Assembly: GCA_016647705.1 (NCBI GenBank)
Contig: JAENRU010000432.1
Span: 124,001-188,000, forward strand
Reading direction: 5' to 3'
Length of the DNA stretch: 64,000 nucleotides
Source of the DNA: Eucommia ulmoides
Taxonomy: Eukaryota > Streptophyta > Magnoliopsida > Garryales > Eucommiaceae
In this document: positions 21,921 through 34,425 of the stretch, in pieces
How positions within the stretch are numbered: position 1 is the first letter of the stretch
Layout of the letters: each line of letters begins with the position of its first letter
Made by a program: the position numbers and the translations under genes
The notes under the pieces: generated by a model
The model's input: the letters and a program-made list of their open reading frames with translations, nothing else
What the model was told of the DNA's origin: nothing
Database searches by the model: none

Positions 21921-23180
21921 CTAGGTATGAGTTTTGGCGAGGGCCTGAAGTTCTTCGTCCATTACTTTCTGCCAAAGAGGATTAGTACTAGTCTCCTTAT
22001 AGAATTGAGGCTCATACAGATGAAATAAAGTGAAAAAACAATGAAAATCAGAAAGGTAAGATGAATGATGAGTTACCCTGGTAGAGCGACGAGGGTGATT
22101 TGGATCGTGGGTGTCAACAGAAGGTTGTAAAAGATTATCGACCACAAGAGAAGTCTCAGGTATGGTCGCTGGAGCTGGAGAGGTGAGATCAGCTGGTGAT
22201 TCTTGAGTAGGTTCAACTAGTGGGTCTAGGGTAGACTCAACATAAGGTGCAGGGCTGAGCACAGCAAGTGGTGTTAGAGTGGACTCAACAATACCTGGAA
22301 ATGTATTATCTGGAAATAACTCAATGGATGGATCAGTAAAGAATCTAAAGTTTGTGAGGGTTGACATGTCAAGTGATTGTAAGAAAGAAAACATTTGATG
22401 TTCCCAAAAAAATAACATGCTGTGAGATACGAAGGGTTTTAGAAATGGGATTCCAGTACCGATACCCTTTATATTCAATGCTATATCCAAGAAAACAACA
22501 CAGATGAGCCCTTAGTTTCAGTTTGTTTTGTTCGTGTGGTTCGAGAAGAACAAAATAGGTGCAACCAAAAACTTGAGTTCAGAGTAATCAAGAGTTTTAC
22601 TAAAAAGGCGTTCAAAGGGAGACTGGTTTTGAATTGTAACGGAAGGGACACGGTTTATTGTGTAGACAGCTGTAAAGGCAGCCTCACCCCAAAAACGCTC
22701 AGGACACGATAAAGAAATGAGGAGAACACAAACTGTGTCAAGAATATGTCTATGTTTGCATTCGGGTCGTCTATTTTATTGGGATGTACTAGGGCACGAA
22801 CGATGAGGGAGCGTGCTATTTTTGCAAAGCAGGTTAAGAAAAGAATGATCATTGTATTCCATTGCATCATCTGAGCGAAAAACTTTGATATTTCTAGAAA
22901 ATTGGGTTTAAACCATAGAAGAAAACTCAGAATATATTTGGAATAATTCGGATCGATGTTTCATAAAAAAACAACTATGTATATCGAGAGTAGACGTCCA
23001 CAAAATAACAAAGTAACGAATGCCACTCATTGAGGTATGAGAAGAAGGCCTCCAAATATCAGAATGAATTAGATCAAAGGGTGTGAGGGAAATAGACTGA
23101 CTCTCTTTGAAAAGTAGGGCTAGTTGTTTGATAAGTTGGCAATAAATACATTTGAAGAACTCATGTTGAACTAAACCTAG
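21921..23180 (-). pseudogene. C1 integrase and linker
   Basis: The minus strand has a Pro/Ser/Thr-rich linker open from 22490 to 21921, ending in DEELQALAKTHT just before the reverse transcriptase. Upstream are decayed integrase pieces: NIKVFRSDDAMEYN with the second Asp of the DDE triad, CKHRHILDTV and SPFERLF. Frameshifts separate them. Confidence 0.75.
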
Positions 23181-23800
23181 CTAACTGCTAGAGATAAGCG
23201 ATTGAGGTCGGTTAGCTGAAGTGTGGCCTAAACGAGCATGCCAAAGTTGGGATGGTGAGAGAGACACTAGTGGTTGTGGAGATAAGGATGAGAAAGAGGA
23301 TACTGGCGGTGGTTGCAGATGTTGATGAATGGATATTTGGCTGTGGTGATTGTGGATTTGGAGATGGAATGTGTAAACTGGTAAGTTTAAATAGGCGTCT
23401 AACGTTTCGACCAGTCCTAAGAGTTTCTCCTGTTCGAAGATCTTGCACACGATAACCACTATTAGAAAATATGACTTCAAATCCCGATTCACAAAGTTGT
23501 CCAACAGATAAGAGATTTAAGGTAAGTTTTGGAATCAAATATGTGTCAGGAATAGAAAGATGGAAAGTAGAACCTGACCGATATGTTAAATAGACATTTG
23601 AGAACCATCAGCAGTATGAATACTACGGATATTCATTGCAGATAGTTTGGTTGAAAAAATATTGGGATCAGATGTCATGTAATTACAACAGACAAAATCA
23701 AAGAATCAAGAAGAATTACCTGTAGTAAGTGAGAGAGAAGAAAAAGATTTGTACCAGTATCAATTTTGAAGAAGATATGAAGGAGGAATGAGGCCAAATA
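23181..23800 (-). pseudogene. C1 protease / pre-integrase zinc-finger region
   Basis: Read on the minus strand, PSQLWHARLGHTSANR gives the two His of the HHCC zinc finger. Two overlapping frames (23181-23504 and 23212-23538) share the region, indicating a frameshift. Upstream (to about 23800) lies the protease-like stretch corresponding to the clearer version in C2. Confidence 0.7.
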
Positions 23801-24802
23801 TGCAATAGACATGGTGACAGTAGAGGAGGTAGGGTCTGAACCCTCTTTGGCATTGAAAATGAGCGAAAAAACCCATAGACATCGCTGTTCAACCTGGAGA
23901 GACTGTTGTCACAGATAGATTCGGAATGCTGAAATTATCCAGGAACCAAAATTTAATTTTCAACAACCGGGTAAAAATCGGCTGAATCGGTGTAGGAACC
24001 ACATGGATATAACAAAAATTATAATATGCGAGCCTCAAATCACAAAACAAAGGCCAGAAAAAGAATCAAAACGTTGAAAACTCCAGGAACCGGTCTAAAT
24101 ATGCAGAAAATCGGTATAAAAAGCCCTGAACCGGTCCAAAAAAAATTGTTGTGCTGAACCGGTGATGTGGCAAGGGGCTGATGATAAGGCGCTGATGTGG
24201 CAGACGGTTAACAACAATGTGGCACGGTCAAGGCTAACGTGGCACTGACTGAGCTGCTGATGTGGCACACACGTGGTGATGACGTGGAAAGCAGTCAATG
24301 CTGATGTGGCCCTGGTTAACACTGAAGTGGAAATAACTGTATGATGAGTTGTCGCTGACGTGGCATCCGGTAAGCAGAAGGCAAAGAAGGCTGTGCGTAG
24401 ATCTGACGCACCACCTATTTTTCACGTGTGAGAGCGTGTAAACAGTAATCTGGTGATGAACCTTATGTTTTTGGAATCATCTCATTTAGGCGATTCTGAT
24501 GGTATATCGTGAGGTGAATTTGGAGCCCTGGTTGAGGTGGTAGAGCCCAAAATTCAAGACGACAAAGAGTGGTGGTACTATTGCTTGTTTGGAGACGCGT
24601 GAGAACGCGTCTCAACTCCGATGGCGGTGATTTTGGTGGTGTTATGTTCGTCTCTTCAAGACGAAGTCAGTGGTATGATGTTTGTTGATACCGAAGAAAG
24701 GATGAAACCTACAGTAGTGACAAAAGTCTGAGGATAATATGGGCGATAGCGACGAAAGCGTTTGGGTTGCGAAAATTTTATTGAGAACAGGTCCAAGAAG
24801 GA
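23801..24802 (-). other. C1 untranslated leader; gag missing
   Basis: This aligns in reverse complement with the C4 leader (59750-60550), including the acgacacac/acgtgg-rich part. In C4 the leader is followed by about 700 bp of gag. In C1, as in C2, it passes directly to the protease region, so gag is deleted. Confidence 0.7.
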
Positions 24803-26063
24803 TTTACTGTCACTCCGCACCCCGAACACCCGTCACTGTGGGGCCGGCGTGACGTTGACACGATCTCACCTAAAAGACAATAGCTATAGACGACAACATA
24901 CATGCATAAATATATATAATCACAAAAGCCAACCAAATATATATACATCCTCTACTCGGGGACACTCTTGTCTCTATAAAATTCTCAATAACATCCAAGA
25001 TACAAAACCCAAAACCTTTCATTTGATTCACCTCAAGTGATACCCCCAAGTAACTCCTTCCCTATCGCACCTCCCGATCCGACCTATTGCCAGTAGGAGA
25101 TAAACGCCTATCTATAGCACCTGCGAGTGTACTTTCTTCTTAATAAAAATATTTTAAAATAATAATACATTCTAAATAATACAACATTTAAACGGATCAA
25201 ACTTAACGAGTATAAACAAACACATTTTGAACAGTAGTATAAAAATCATATACTACGAGAAAATTCCTTTTTTCTATCATTCAGAATCATCATATATATA
25301 TATATACTAGCGTATCACCCGTACCTGAAGGCACGGGCGAAAAAAGAAAACCTAATACTTACGCAATTAAGTAAAAAAATCAACAGACCCAACATAAAAA
25401 AAACATTATAGAATATACTGCCAGTAACCACAACCACAAACATAAAAAACAATAATGAATTTAAATTGTTAACATGTGTTTTCAAAGACAACAAATCCGT
25501 GCCTGAAACAAACATTACTAAAACAAATAACAATAACTTAATTACCTTATAATATCTCCACCAATGTAGAACTTTTTCACCCAATTCGTACAACAATCAA
25601 CGAAATTAATGAATGCCTTTATACATTAAGATGACGTTTCACTTACCCATGGCCCTTCCCCAATATTTTCTTAACCTCTTCGGTAGTATCATTATGTAAA
25701 AAACATTCAACTCACTATTAATTTGATCTGATTAATCTTATACAAAAGGTTCAATAACCATTCAATTAATGAGAAACAATCATCAATATACCCGAGTACA
25801 AATAAACTATACAATGGGAAACAATTTAACAAAATTTACAATTACAAATTTACAAAGCACATATGCGTCACCAATACAGAGAATACTGGGTAAAAATTCA
25901 AAAAATAAAAAAATACACTTTGATTAAACAACATTTAAAATTATTGACTACTATTTTCAAATCTATACAACCAATAACCAATATAACCACTAACCAACAT
26001 AACCACTAACCGATAACCAATAATCAAGTACTACAGAGTATACCTTGTAATATCTTGCACACA

Positions 26064-26365
26064 TTGGATTCTGTAAAACACCTAATGTTAAGAACAGAAA
26101 CGGAAACAGAAACAGAGAACATAACAGAAACAGGGAACAGGGAACAGAAACAGAAACAGGGAACAAAAACAGAAATAGGTAACAAAACCTTTGCCGCTCG
26201 ACATCAGTCCATTTCTGTCCTAATAGTGCTTTTCCCGACGATCTTGGCAGTTGGGCATGGCGCCTGTGTATAAAAGTTGTTAGAATTTGTCGTTCTAAGC
26301 AATGGTCCACGACTAAATCAGAAAAAGAAAACTAAACAAAATTTTTTTTGCTTCTCTTTCTATTC
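26064..26365 (-). repeat. Exon-like segment, first copy of a direct duplication
   Basis: The segment recurs at 26665-27015. On the minus strand an open stretch reading RHAQLPRSSGKALLG and QKWTDVERQR is bounded by cacag before and gtttt after, as an exon of about 75 bases would be. The open frame is kept in both copies. I do not recognise the protein, so capture from a host gene is only a suggestion. Confidence 0.45.
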
Positions 26366-26664
26366 TTTGAGACCAAAAAATAGAAACCATAAATCTAAAT
26401 TTTGAAACTAAAAAAAGAAAACAGATTGCTTTCTAGAACAGAAGCAGAAACAAAAACTTTGGGACCAAAGTACAGAAGCAGAAAACTAAAACAAACGCCT
26501 CAGATGCATTTGATCAAGTTGAATTCAAAATCAAAATCCAAAACCTTTAAAGTTTCTGAGAATAGAAACACTAAACAAACGCCATCTAAATAAACCATAA
26601 ACAAACGCCATGAAAGAGAACAATAAACAAATGAAAAGAGAAATTAGGGTTGAGGTTTAGCCCG

Positions 26665-27015
26665 AATTCTGTAAAACACCTAATGTTAAGAACAGAAACG
26701 GAAACAGAAACAGGGAACGAGAACACAACAGAAACAGGGAATAGAACAGAAACAGGGAACAGGGAACAAAAACAGAAACAAGGAACAGAAATAGAAACCG
26801 AAACAGGGAACATAATAGAAACATGTAATAGAACCTTTGCTGCTCGACATCAGTCCATTTCCGTCCTAATAGTGCTTTTCCCGACGATCTTGGCAGTTGG
26901 GCACGGCGCCTGTGTATAAAAGTTGTTAGAATTCGTCGTTCTAAGCAATGGTCCACGACTAAATTAGAAAAAGAAAACTAAACAAATTTTTTTTTGCTTC
27001 TCTTTCTATTCTTTG
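26665..27015 (-). repeat. Exon-like segment, second copy
   Basis: Nearly identical to 26064-26365 about 600 bases downstream. It differs mainly in the length of the GAAACAG-rich tract and by a few substitutions that keep the RRAQLPRSSGKALLG frame open. Confidence 0.45.
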
Positions 27016-27639
27016 AGACAAAAAAAAAATCTCTCCATAGTCACCGACAAAGGACCGACATGAGCCAACAGCCTCTTCTTCATAAGTGTGCTGTAAAATT
27101 CAGGAAAATAGAACAGAAAATGACTTATTTGTTCCTACATTTTCTGTTTCTTGTTCCAAGTTTTATGGAAACAGAATCGTAAATCATGGAATAGAAACAC
27201 TAAACATACGCCACTTGAAGAACCATTTTGTTCAGTTCCGAAACAGAAATGAGGTAACAACAACACTAAATAAAAATAAATATGGAAGCAAAAATTCTAA
27301 ACAAACATAAATATGGAAACAAAAATCCTAAATAAATTACATTACCTTGCAAGAAGAAAAAGAGTCCACCTTGTTCTGCTGTTAGATTTTAAAAAACAAA
27401 ACACTGTGTGTCTCAATCTAATGCATGCGCACCAAAAATAGTACGAAAATGCACCACGCCTACGATTAAACGACAACCTTGTTGCAACCAAACAGAACAT
27501 GAACAGAAACAAAAAACAGGAACAAAAACAGAAATAGATGAATGGAGAGAGGAGAGTACCTATGAATGGAGATGATGAAGCTTTGGGCGGCTGACGACCA
27601 TCCAAATACGACCGTTGGCGACCTTCACCGTCCAAGCCC

Positions 27640-28440
27640 TTGACTGAAACAGAAACAGAAACAATTCATAAATAGAAATAGAAACAGAAACCGAAACCAA
27701 ATGCTACCCTGCGATTGAATAAATAATCAATTTATATTTCTTTTGAGATCAAATTATTTGTATTTAGGTGACGCATTTGGTTAGTGTTACTGTTTCTGCT
27801 CCCCGAAAACTTTGAATAGAGAGAAAAAACGAAAATAAACCAAATCTATTTCTGTTCTGATTTATAAATTTTGTTAGAAAATTTGAGGAAATAAAACATA
27901 ATCAATCAAGGAAACTTAACTACCTAATTGTCAAAATTGATCAGGAAGAAACCATCTATAATATAAATCATAGCATATTTTCTTAAGACCAAAGCTTGAT
28001 CAATCAAAAAACAATTTGCATCTCTGAGTTTTCAATTTGCCAAAACCAAAAGTGCGACGTTACTAAAACAGAAACAGAAACAGAAACCAAATGTGACGTT
28101 ACTTTTTTAGTTTGATATTTTAGGACTGAAACAGAAATGGGAATAGAAACAGTAAAGAAACAGAAATAGAAATGGGAACAGAAACAGTAAACACAAAAAC
28201 AAAAAAACAGAAATAGGAACAGAAACAGTAAACAAAAAATAGAAACAAAAACAGAAACCAAATGCTACCTTGATTTTTTTTTTTCGGATCAATCTTCTAC
28301 GATTCATAAACAGAAACAGAAACCAAATGCGACGTTACTTTTTTAGTTTGATATTTTAGAACTGAAACAGAAATGGGAACAGAAACAGAAACAGAAATGG
28401 GAACAGAAACAGTAAACAAAAACAGTTTTGGGTTTTTTAG
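27640..28440. repeat. Low-complexity (GAAACA)n-like tracts
   Basis: Irregular arrays of acagaaacagaaa with gggaac and tagaa variants recur from about 26090 to 29060 and are densest here. Similar words occur in the LTRs of copia D (8930-9050 and 13915-14020). ORFs rich in Phe/Cys/Leu on the minus strand are products of this repeat. Confidence 0.75.
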
Positions 28441-31400
28441 GGTTTCTGTCATTTATGGTTATATGCTAGTGTATCAAAAATCATTGCAATTATATTAGAT
28501 TTAATTATTAATGGACTGTTTCTGGTTAACTACTTCTGGACAACTGTTCCCAACCATTCCTTCCCAACCAAAAATATAATTAAATCTAATATAATTATCA
28601 ACCCAATTATATTAGATTGTTCTTGGGTTGTTCTTAGTTTACTACTCTGCTATAGTGTATCAAACCATTCCTTCCCAACCAAAAATGATCCTAGTGTATT
28701 AGTAGTGATGGCAGTGACAAATCTTGCTTAACAATCAAATAATTCAAAAATTACAGGAAGTAGTAGAAAGAAGAAGGAGATTCAATCAAAAAACACCAAA
28801 TACTTCATTTTCCAATTGAATCGTAGAAATAAACAATCTTGAAACAGAAATAGTTACCGAAATGCAAAATTTGGAAAAAAGAATAAAACATAATTTGTTC
28901 TGGATTTTTTTTTTTTGAAACAGAAACAGTTAACAAAGAGAACATGAGAGTATAACAGAAACACTAAACAAACACCATATAAATAAACACTAAACAAACG
29001 CCATCAAAGAGAACATGAGAGTAGAACAGAAACACTAAATAAACACATTCATGTTCCAAGTTCTTTGAGAACAAAAACACTAAACAAACACCATCTAAAT
29101 AAACACTAAACAAACGCCATCAAAGAAAACAGGCGAATAAAACATATACACTGAATAAAAAAAAAAAAAAAAAAAACACAATCAAATTAGTGAGAAGATT
29201 GAAATTAGGGTTGAACTTACCGAAATTAGAATTGAGGTTCAACATACCTGAAATTTTGGAGAAATAGAGCTTCAGAATTTGCTAAAACCGAAGCTACCTA
29301 TTCGAGCATTAACAAAAACACATTAGGGGAGATAATTGATCTCGTTAAATAAACACTAAACGAATGCCATCGAAGCTCATTAAGAAACAGTAAACTAACG
29401 CCATTTAAGCTCACTAAATAAACAATAAATGAACACCATCGAAGCAGAAGTAGATAAACTAAATGAACAGATAGTTAGACACAACTCTATATCTGCTGCG
29501 TTACTCCTCTATCGCCCTTCTCTTCCATCTCCCAACTTTGCCACTTCCACCACCACTAAATCAAGAACAGATCTGATAAGGGGGGATCTGAACAAAATAA
29601 CTATATTAGGGTTGAAAAGAGAGAAAACAAAGAACTAAAAACAAATAAAGGGAAAGAATCAAGAACAGATTTGCAGTTCCACTGCTGCTGCTGGACTTCA
29701 TTTGCAGTTCCACTACAAAAACTAAATTTTAAGCTTGATTAAAAAAACCAATCAGCAAGAATTTGAATAGTGAATTTCAACTGAAAAATCTTAATTTTTA
29801 GAAATTGCAAGGATTTGCCCTAGAACTTTCTTCCTTTGCATTTCAATAACTAATGGATTTTAACAACTGATGGATTTCTTCCTTTGCATTTCAACAGGGC
29901 AATTAATTTTACATCTCCACCAGCAGTAGGGCAAATTCTAGCCACATACATTGAAATCCGAGCCGTGTACCATGATTTCCACAAAATTTGAGTAAAAAAT
30001 ACAAACTATTAGTGAAACAAAAAACGAAAATGGGCTATGAATAAACAAAAAAGGCGTGGAACACAATTAAATCAAACAAAATTATAATGTAAACAAAATT
30101 GAAAAACATTGTAACTTTTACTTTTGACTATCGAATCCATGTAACTTTTGAATACACATTTACTCAATCAATAGGTTCACAAAATACTGATAATTGTCAT
30201 TCTTAAAAGAAACATGTTACCCTTTCTATGGAACAAAAGTCTTCCAATATTCATGCAACAAAAGCAATAATGGTGAAAAAAAAATATGAGTAATATATAT
30301 ATCAAAGAAATGACACTTAAAGTATCAGCATTCTCATGAAGATATCATATGTCAAAGTTATTCACTTCAAAGACATCCCAAAAAAAATAGACAAACACCC
30401 CAAGCAAAAATTAACAGCCATTTACTCTCTTTTATTTCTGGAACTCCAGGGGGAGCCAAAGCAAAGAGAAAATGAGAGGCCAAGAGAGAATCCAATAACT
30501 ACTATTGTATCAAATTAGAAATCTTAAACTCAAATTATATCAAATACCATACATACCTATATATATATATATATGTATATATATATACAAATATATATAT
30601 ATATATATACATACATACATACATAGGTATATACATCCAGATCCAAATGTTACTAAAACAATAACATGGAAAAATAACACTGAATCCCTGCTAGTTAATT
30701 GAGATAGATACCAGTAAAAAGTATGTGTAAGTTAACCCTTAAATTAAATCCAAATTCTAACCTTCAACTCGAAATATCACTCTCTGCTTCCCATTTCAGC
30801 ACAATAATGGACTCGAAATATTCTGGGCAAAAGAATCAAGATAAAATGATTTCCTCTCGATCGACTTTGCGAGAAAAGAAAAGAAGTGTTGTGGCGTCTG
30901 AGAGAGGGGCAGAGGAAGCGGTGCCAAATCAATGGTGTTGTGGCGTACTGGTGGCTAAGAGAAGACAAAGGGAGCGAAGAAGAGGCGGGACAGAGCCACC
31001 CCGACCATCACCATCCAGATCCGCCCACCGCCGACCATCACCATCCAGATCTGACCACCTCGAATGTCATCGCCCCCAAATCCGACCACCGCGACGCATC
31101 ACCATCCAGATCCGACCTTGCCACGATCACCGCCGGACATCGCTAGCCAGACCGTCTCCGAACTTCACCGCCTTCAAATCCGACTACCGCTGTCTCGATC
31201 TGGCTATTTTGAACCAGATCGGTAGTGAGATCGGGAGTAGTGAGTGAAACGATGGTGAGCGGCGAGATCGGCAGCCAGATTCGGCGGTGAAGGCAATGGC
31301 GAGATTCGCCGATGGAAACGGTGAGTTGCGGATTCGATTTCGGCGATGGCGGGGGGATGCGAAGGCGATGGCGACAGAGATGGCGATGGCGAGCGATTGG

Positions 31401-31837
31401 GATGGCGATGGCGGAAGATCGGCGATGGAGGAAGATCGGCGATGGAGGAAGATTGGGTGAGAGTGAGGGTGAGGCAGAGAGTTAACAGAGAGAGTGAGAC
31501 GGGTGAGAGTGGGTAGGGGCGGCCAACCTAATTTTGATTTTCAATTTATATGTAGATTAAATCTCATCTAACGGTTGCGAATGTCTTTGATGTTTGTCTC
31601 TTGATCCGACGGCCCTGAATGTAAATGAGCTGATTTATTATATATATATATAATCTATCCAAACCATCAACATAAAATAATATGATAAAACACCAAAGAC
31701 GATATAATAAAACACCATATCACCACACCACTCTCTGGCTAGCCATAATGATCGTTTAACCTCACGATCGGGAGTTACAACGGTACCGTACCATCTGTTA
31801 GGATATGCCTTCTTAGCGGAACAAACTGCGCATTATA

Positions 31838-31970
31838 ATCCACACCCCATTATGGGGAGAAATATCCACATCCCTTACGAGAAGAAATCCACACCCCTTA
31901 CGGGAAAAAATATAATCCATACCCTTACGGAGAGAATATAATCCATACCCCTTGTGGGGAGAATATAATC
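31838..31970 (-). repeat. LTR minisatellite, CCCC/GGGG units
   Basis: About six imperfect units of 20-30 bases, of the form ccacacccctta-cgggagaaatataat, are the reverse complement of the units at 15560-15622 and 48660-48854. Confidence 0.75.
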
Positions 31971-33621
31971 CAATATCATGTTTTTCACTGTCTTTTAAAA
32001 CCACCAAATCCAACAAATCATTTTTTTTTATCTTTCTTTTTAAAACCAACATAATTCAACGAAAATCCATTTTACCAACTCACCAAAAACCTGCTTAATC
32101 CATATTATTTATAAAATCGTACAGTTTTAAGTAAACACATTTTTCATCATATATATAAAAATAGGTTTGCAAGAAGACAATACACTCATTTGATAATCTG
32201 CACTCACAAGCTCCCCTGACTCTCCGCTTCTGATTCTTCGGTAATTGTGAACCTATTTGTTACAGGGCCTAAATTAATATGATAGAGAATATTAACCCAA
32301 TTGTGCAATGCAATCCCTACATTTCCTAATTTCCCACATTTTATTTATGAAAATTTATATTCGATTAATTTTGCTCCGTTACACATTACTGTACACGATT
32401 TATTTAAAATTGACGGTTATAGAGATATTATTACGATTACAAAATTTATTGTTATAGTTGCGAAGATTTTAATCGCTAATAATTTAATTTTTACTAAAAT
32501 GATAATCAACTAATTTTAACGAAAAAAATTAATTAACAATAAAACTATTAACCAATGAAATCTTTACCTGTTCCCAAATTTATTATTCCGGTTACAAAAT
32601 TTTTATGCTAGAATTTAATTTAATTAATAATAATATTTAATGAAAATATTATCCATTCAGAATCGTTGCCGCAAAATGGGTTTGAATTTTAGTTGGCGTT
32701 ATTTGTGCAATTTTTCATTTTTCTTTCTTTTTCTTTTTTTCTTTTCTTTTTCGGTTCTTGGTTCTGCTCCAAACCCGATGGCCAGCCCCTCCTCTCTCTT
32801 TCTATTGTTGCCGACTACCAGTGGCCTCCCATGCCATGCTGATTTTCACCGTCGGCCCTGCACCACCCACACCACCAATCAACAACTACCACCGGCCATC
32901 CCACAATCGAAAACGCCTACCCACGAGACCACCGATCATACACACACACATGTACCATCTGCAACACACACGTACACATTGTTGACAACACACACACATC
33001 GCCTGAAATTTTTACCCATCTAAACCTGCAACACCATGCATGCACACACCCACCAAAACGATAAGAGAATTTACACACAATTACTCACCAGATCGACGAC
33101 GACGAACGACAACTATTACACGGTTAACAATTTCACCCCCACGACCGTCGAGTAAACAACCAAAGACCTACACACGCAAGGACAGAACTGAGCACTCCCA
33201 CATGATCGTGTCAAAGCAGAACAAACACAGCAACAACAACAGCAACACACACATGCATCAACGAGACACACGCACTGCTCGCTGGATAAACGCTTATCAC
33301 GGAACTTCGACAGCCCCTGGAACTAACGACGATAATCAACACACACCGACAATGATGAAATGAAACAGAACACACACTGACGACCACATCGGAGAACTCA
33401 GCACCACCTACGATCACGAAATCTGACGACCCCGTCCTCCTCCAGTCCTCTTTCATTCTCTCTCGGTTTCTCTCTAGAACATTTACAATCCCCGATTACC
33501 CATACCTGCTTATATATATATAGAGAGAGAGAGAGGGAGAGAGAGAGATAGAGATAAATTTGTGGAGTACACAATGCCACGTTGCTCCTGTCTCTCGTTC
33601 CTTCCGTCTGATCACAGGACG

Positions 33622-33622
<1 letters not shown>

Positions 33623-33700
<78 letters not shown>
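33623..33700. repeat. (CA)n(TA)n compound microsatellite
   Basis: About 38 bases of CA followed by about 40 bases of TA. In the orientation of the minus-strand LTR it lies 200-280 bases after the LTR start, the offset seen in related LTRs. A GA-rich tract (33522-33556) follows, as in those LTRs. Confidence 0.95.
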
Positions 33701-33702
<2 letters not shown>

Positions 33703-34080
33703 TTAGTTAATTTACTCATTCCTCTCCCTTAATTTTTAACTTTCTCTCCTTAGTCTTTTTAGCTTTTAATTTTTTTTGAAAATTTACAGTTGGACCCTTA
33801 AACTTTTAATTTGAATTTTAAATTTATCCAATTTCACCCAAATTTTCTCAATTACTCTAAATGAAACTAAAATGACGTACAATCTGAGTCGGGGTCTTAT
33901 ATTTGCTCTTGATACCATGTTAAGATAAGAGAAGTGGGAGAATATGAATTATGAATTGATATTATGAAAAGTGATATAGAATAATACAACGATATACACC
34001 TATTTATAAGGAAAGTGGGGGCTAGATTTTTGCCCTAATGGGTAACGTGGGCCAAGATCATATAATACATTAACAAAAAT

Positions 34081-34290
34081 AAAAAATATCCTAACAAATA
34101 TAAAGTAATGCGACAAAATAATTGTCTTCATAAGCTATTGGTATAGACTTTTATGAGACAATTTTTAATTATTTCAATAATTAATGCGTCCCAAAACAAT
34201 AAATGTTATAATAGATATAGTGTCCTTAAAAGTGAATTTTATTGTAATGACAATAGGTTTGGATTTCTAAAAAAATTACTGTAGTTAGTG
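34081..34290. mobile_element. CACTA-like element, right part
   Basis: This would be the other half of the element at 20167-20313, ending gtagttagtg after inverted versions of the gtcctt/gagaca words. A second copy lies at 52195-52410 in the duplicated unit. Confidence 0.35.
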
Positions 34291-34415
34291 AACTGCATGG
34301 GTTAAAATTTTAATTTAGTGGACTATTCACCAAAAAATCCTTAAAATAAGTATATTTTTATATCCACAGTGAAATTATGTAGAAGAATTGGGGTGCAAAG
34401 TATAATATACACCGA

Positions 34416-34425
34416 CTATATAAAT
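34416..34425 (+). promoter_or_regulatory. TATA box of the LEA-2 pseudogene (unit 1)
   Basis: ctatataaat lies 40 bases before the point where C3 inserted and, discounting C3 and one copy of its duplication, about 45 bases before the gene's ATG. The same motif at 52532-52541 in unit 2 supports it as the ancestral promoter element. Confidence 0.5.

Larger units (their letters stand above)
25307..31640 (-). mobile_element. Non-autonomous Helitron 1
   Basis: The minus-strand 3' end has a hairpin (arms 25318-25326 and 25329-25337, two-base loop, one mismatch), a short spacer, and CTAG at 25307-25310 followed by T, inside a host TA run. Host LTR homology resumes near 31640 in another TA run, which gives the approximate 5' limit. 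The 6.3 kb between has no helicase. It holds GAAACAG-rich low-complexity DNA, a duplicated exon-like segment (26064-26365 and 26665-27015) and a CG-rich stretch near 30950-31510 with ccatcaccatccagat repeats. Confidence 0.68.
24808..33901 (-). mobile_element. Ty3/gypsy-type solo LTR containing Helitron 1
   Basis: On the plus strand it begins TGTCACTCCGCACCCC and ends cggggtcttata, the reverse complement of a TGTAAGACCCCG start with a mutated last base. Flanks TTTAC (24803-24807) and TTTGC (33902-33906) are a 5-bp duplication with one change. The empty site is preserved in C2 at about 52015. Removing Helitron 1 leaves about 2.76 kb, close to the 2.67-kb LTR at 7632-16272, with shared blocks including the ggtaccgt-containing block near 31780. 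No internal region or second LTR is seen. Confidence 0.78.
20314..34075 (-). mobile_element. Ty1/copia element C1, gag-less, with nested insertions
   Basis: LTRs of about 157 bp (20314-20470 and 33918-34075) start tgttaag. The right LTR ends taaca and the left ends taata. AAAAT duplications flank them (20309-20313 and 34076-34080). Next to the right LTR, the minus strand reads TGGTATCAAGAGCAA (complement of 33903-33917), an initiator tRNA-Met site. The minus strand carries protease, integrase, reverse transcriptase and RNase H but no gag. A gypsy LTR occupies 24808-33901, inserted inside the primer-binding site. Same family as C2 and C4. Confidence 0.93.

Noticed and set aside
20471-23800. 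Integrated pararetrovirus
   Set aside because: The domain order (protease, integrase, reverse transcriptase, RNase H) with LTRs and target duplications is that of a Ty1/copia retrotransposon. No movement-protein or coat-protein motif was seen.
30505-30702. 65-codon ORF with alternating Ile/Tyr
   Set aside because: Encoded by a TA/CA microsatellite.
30723-31247. 174-codon ORF rich in Arg/Pro/Ser/His
   Set aside because: Driven by repeated ccatcaccatccagatc units. No domain is recognised, and overlapping frames are also open.
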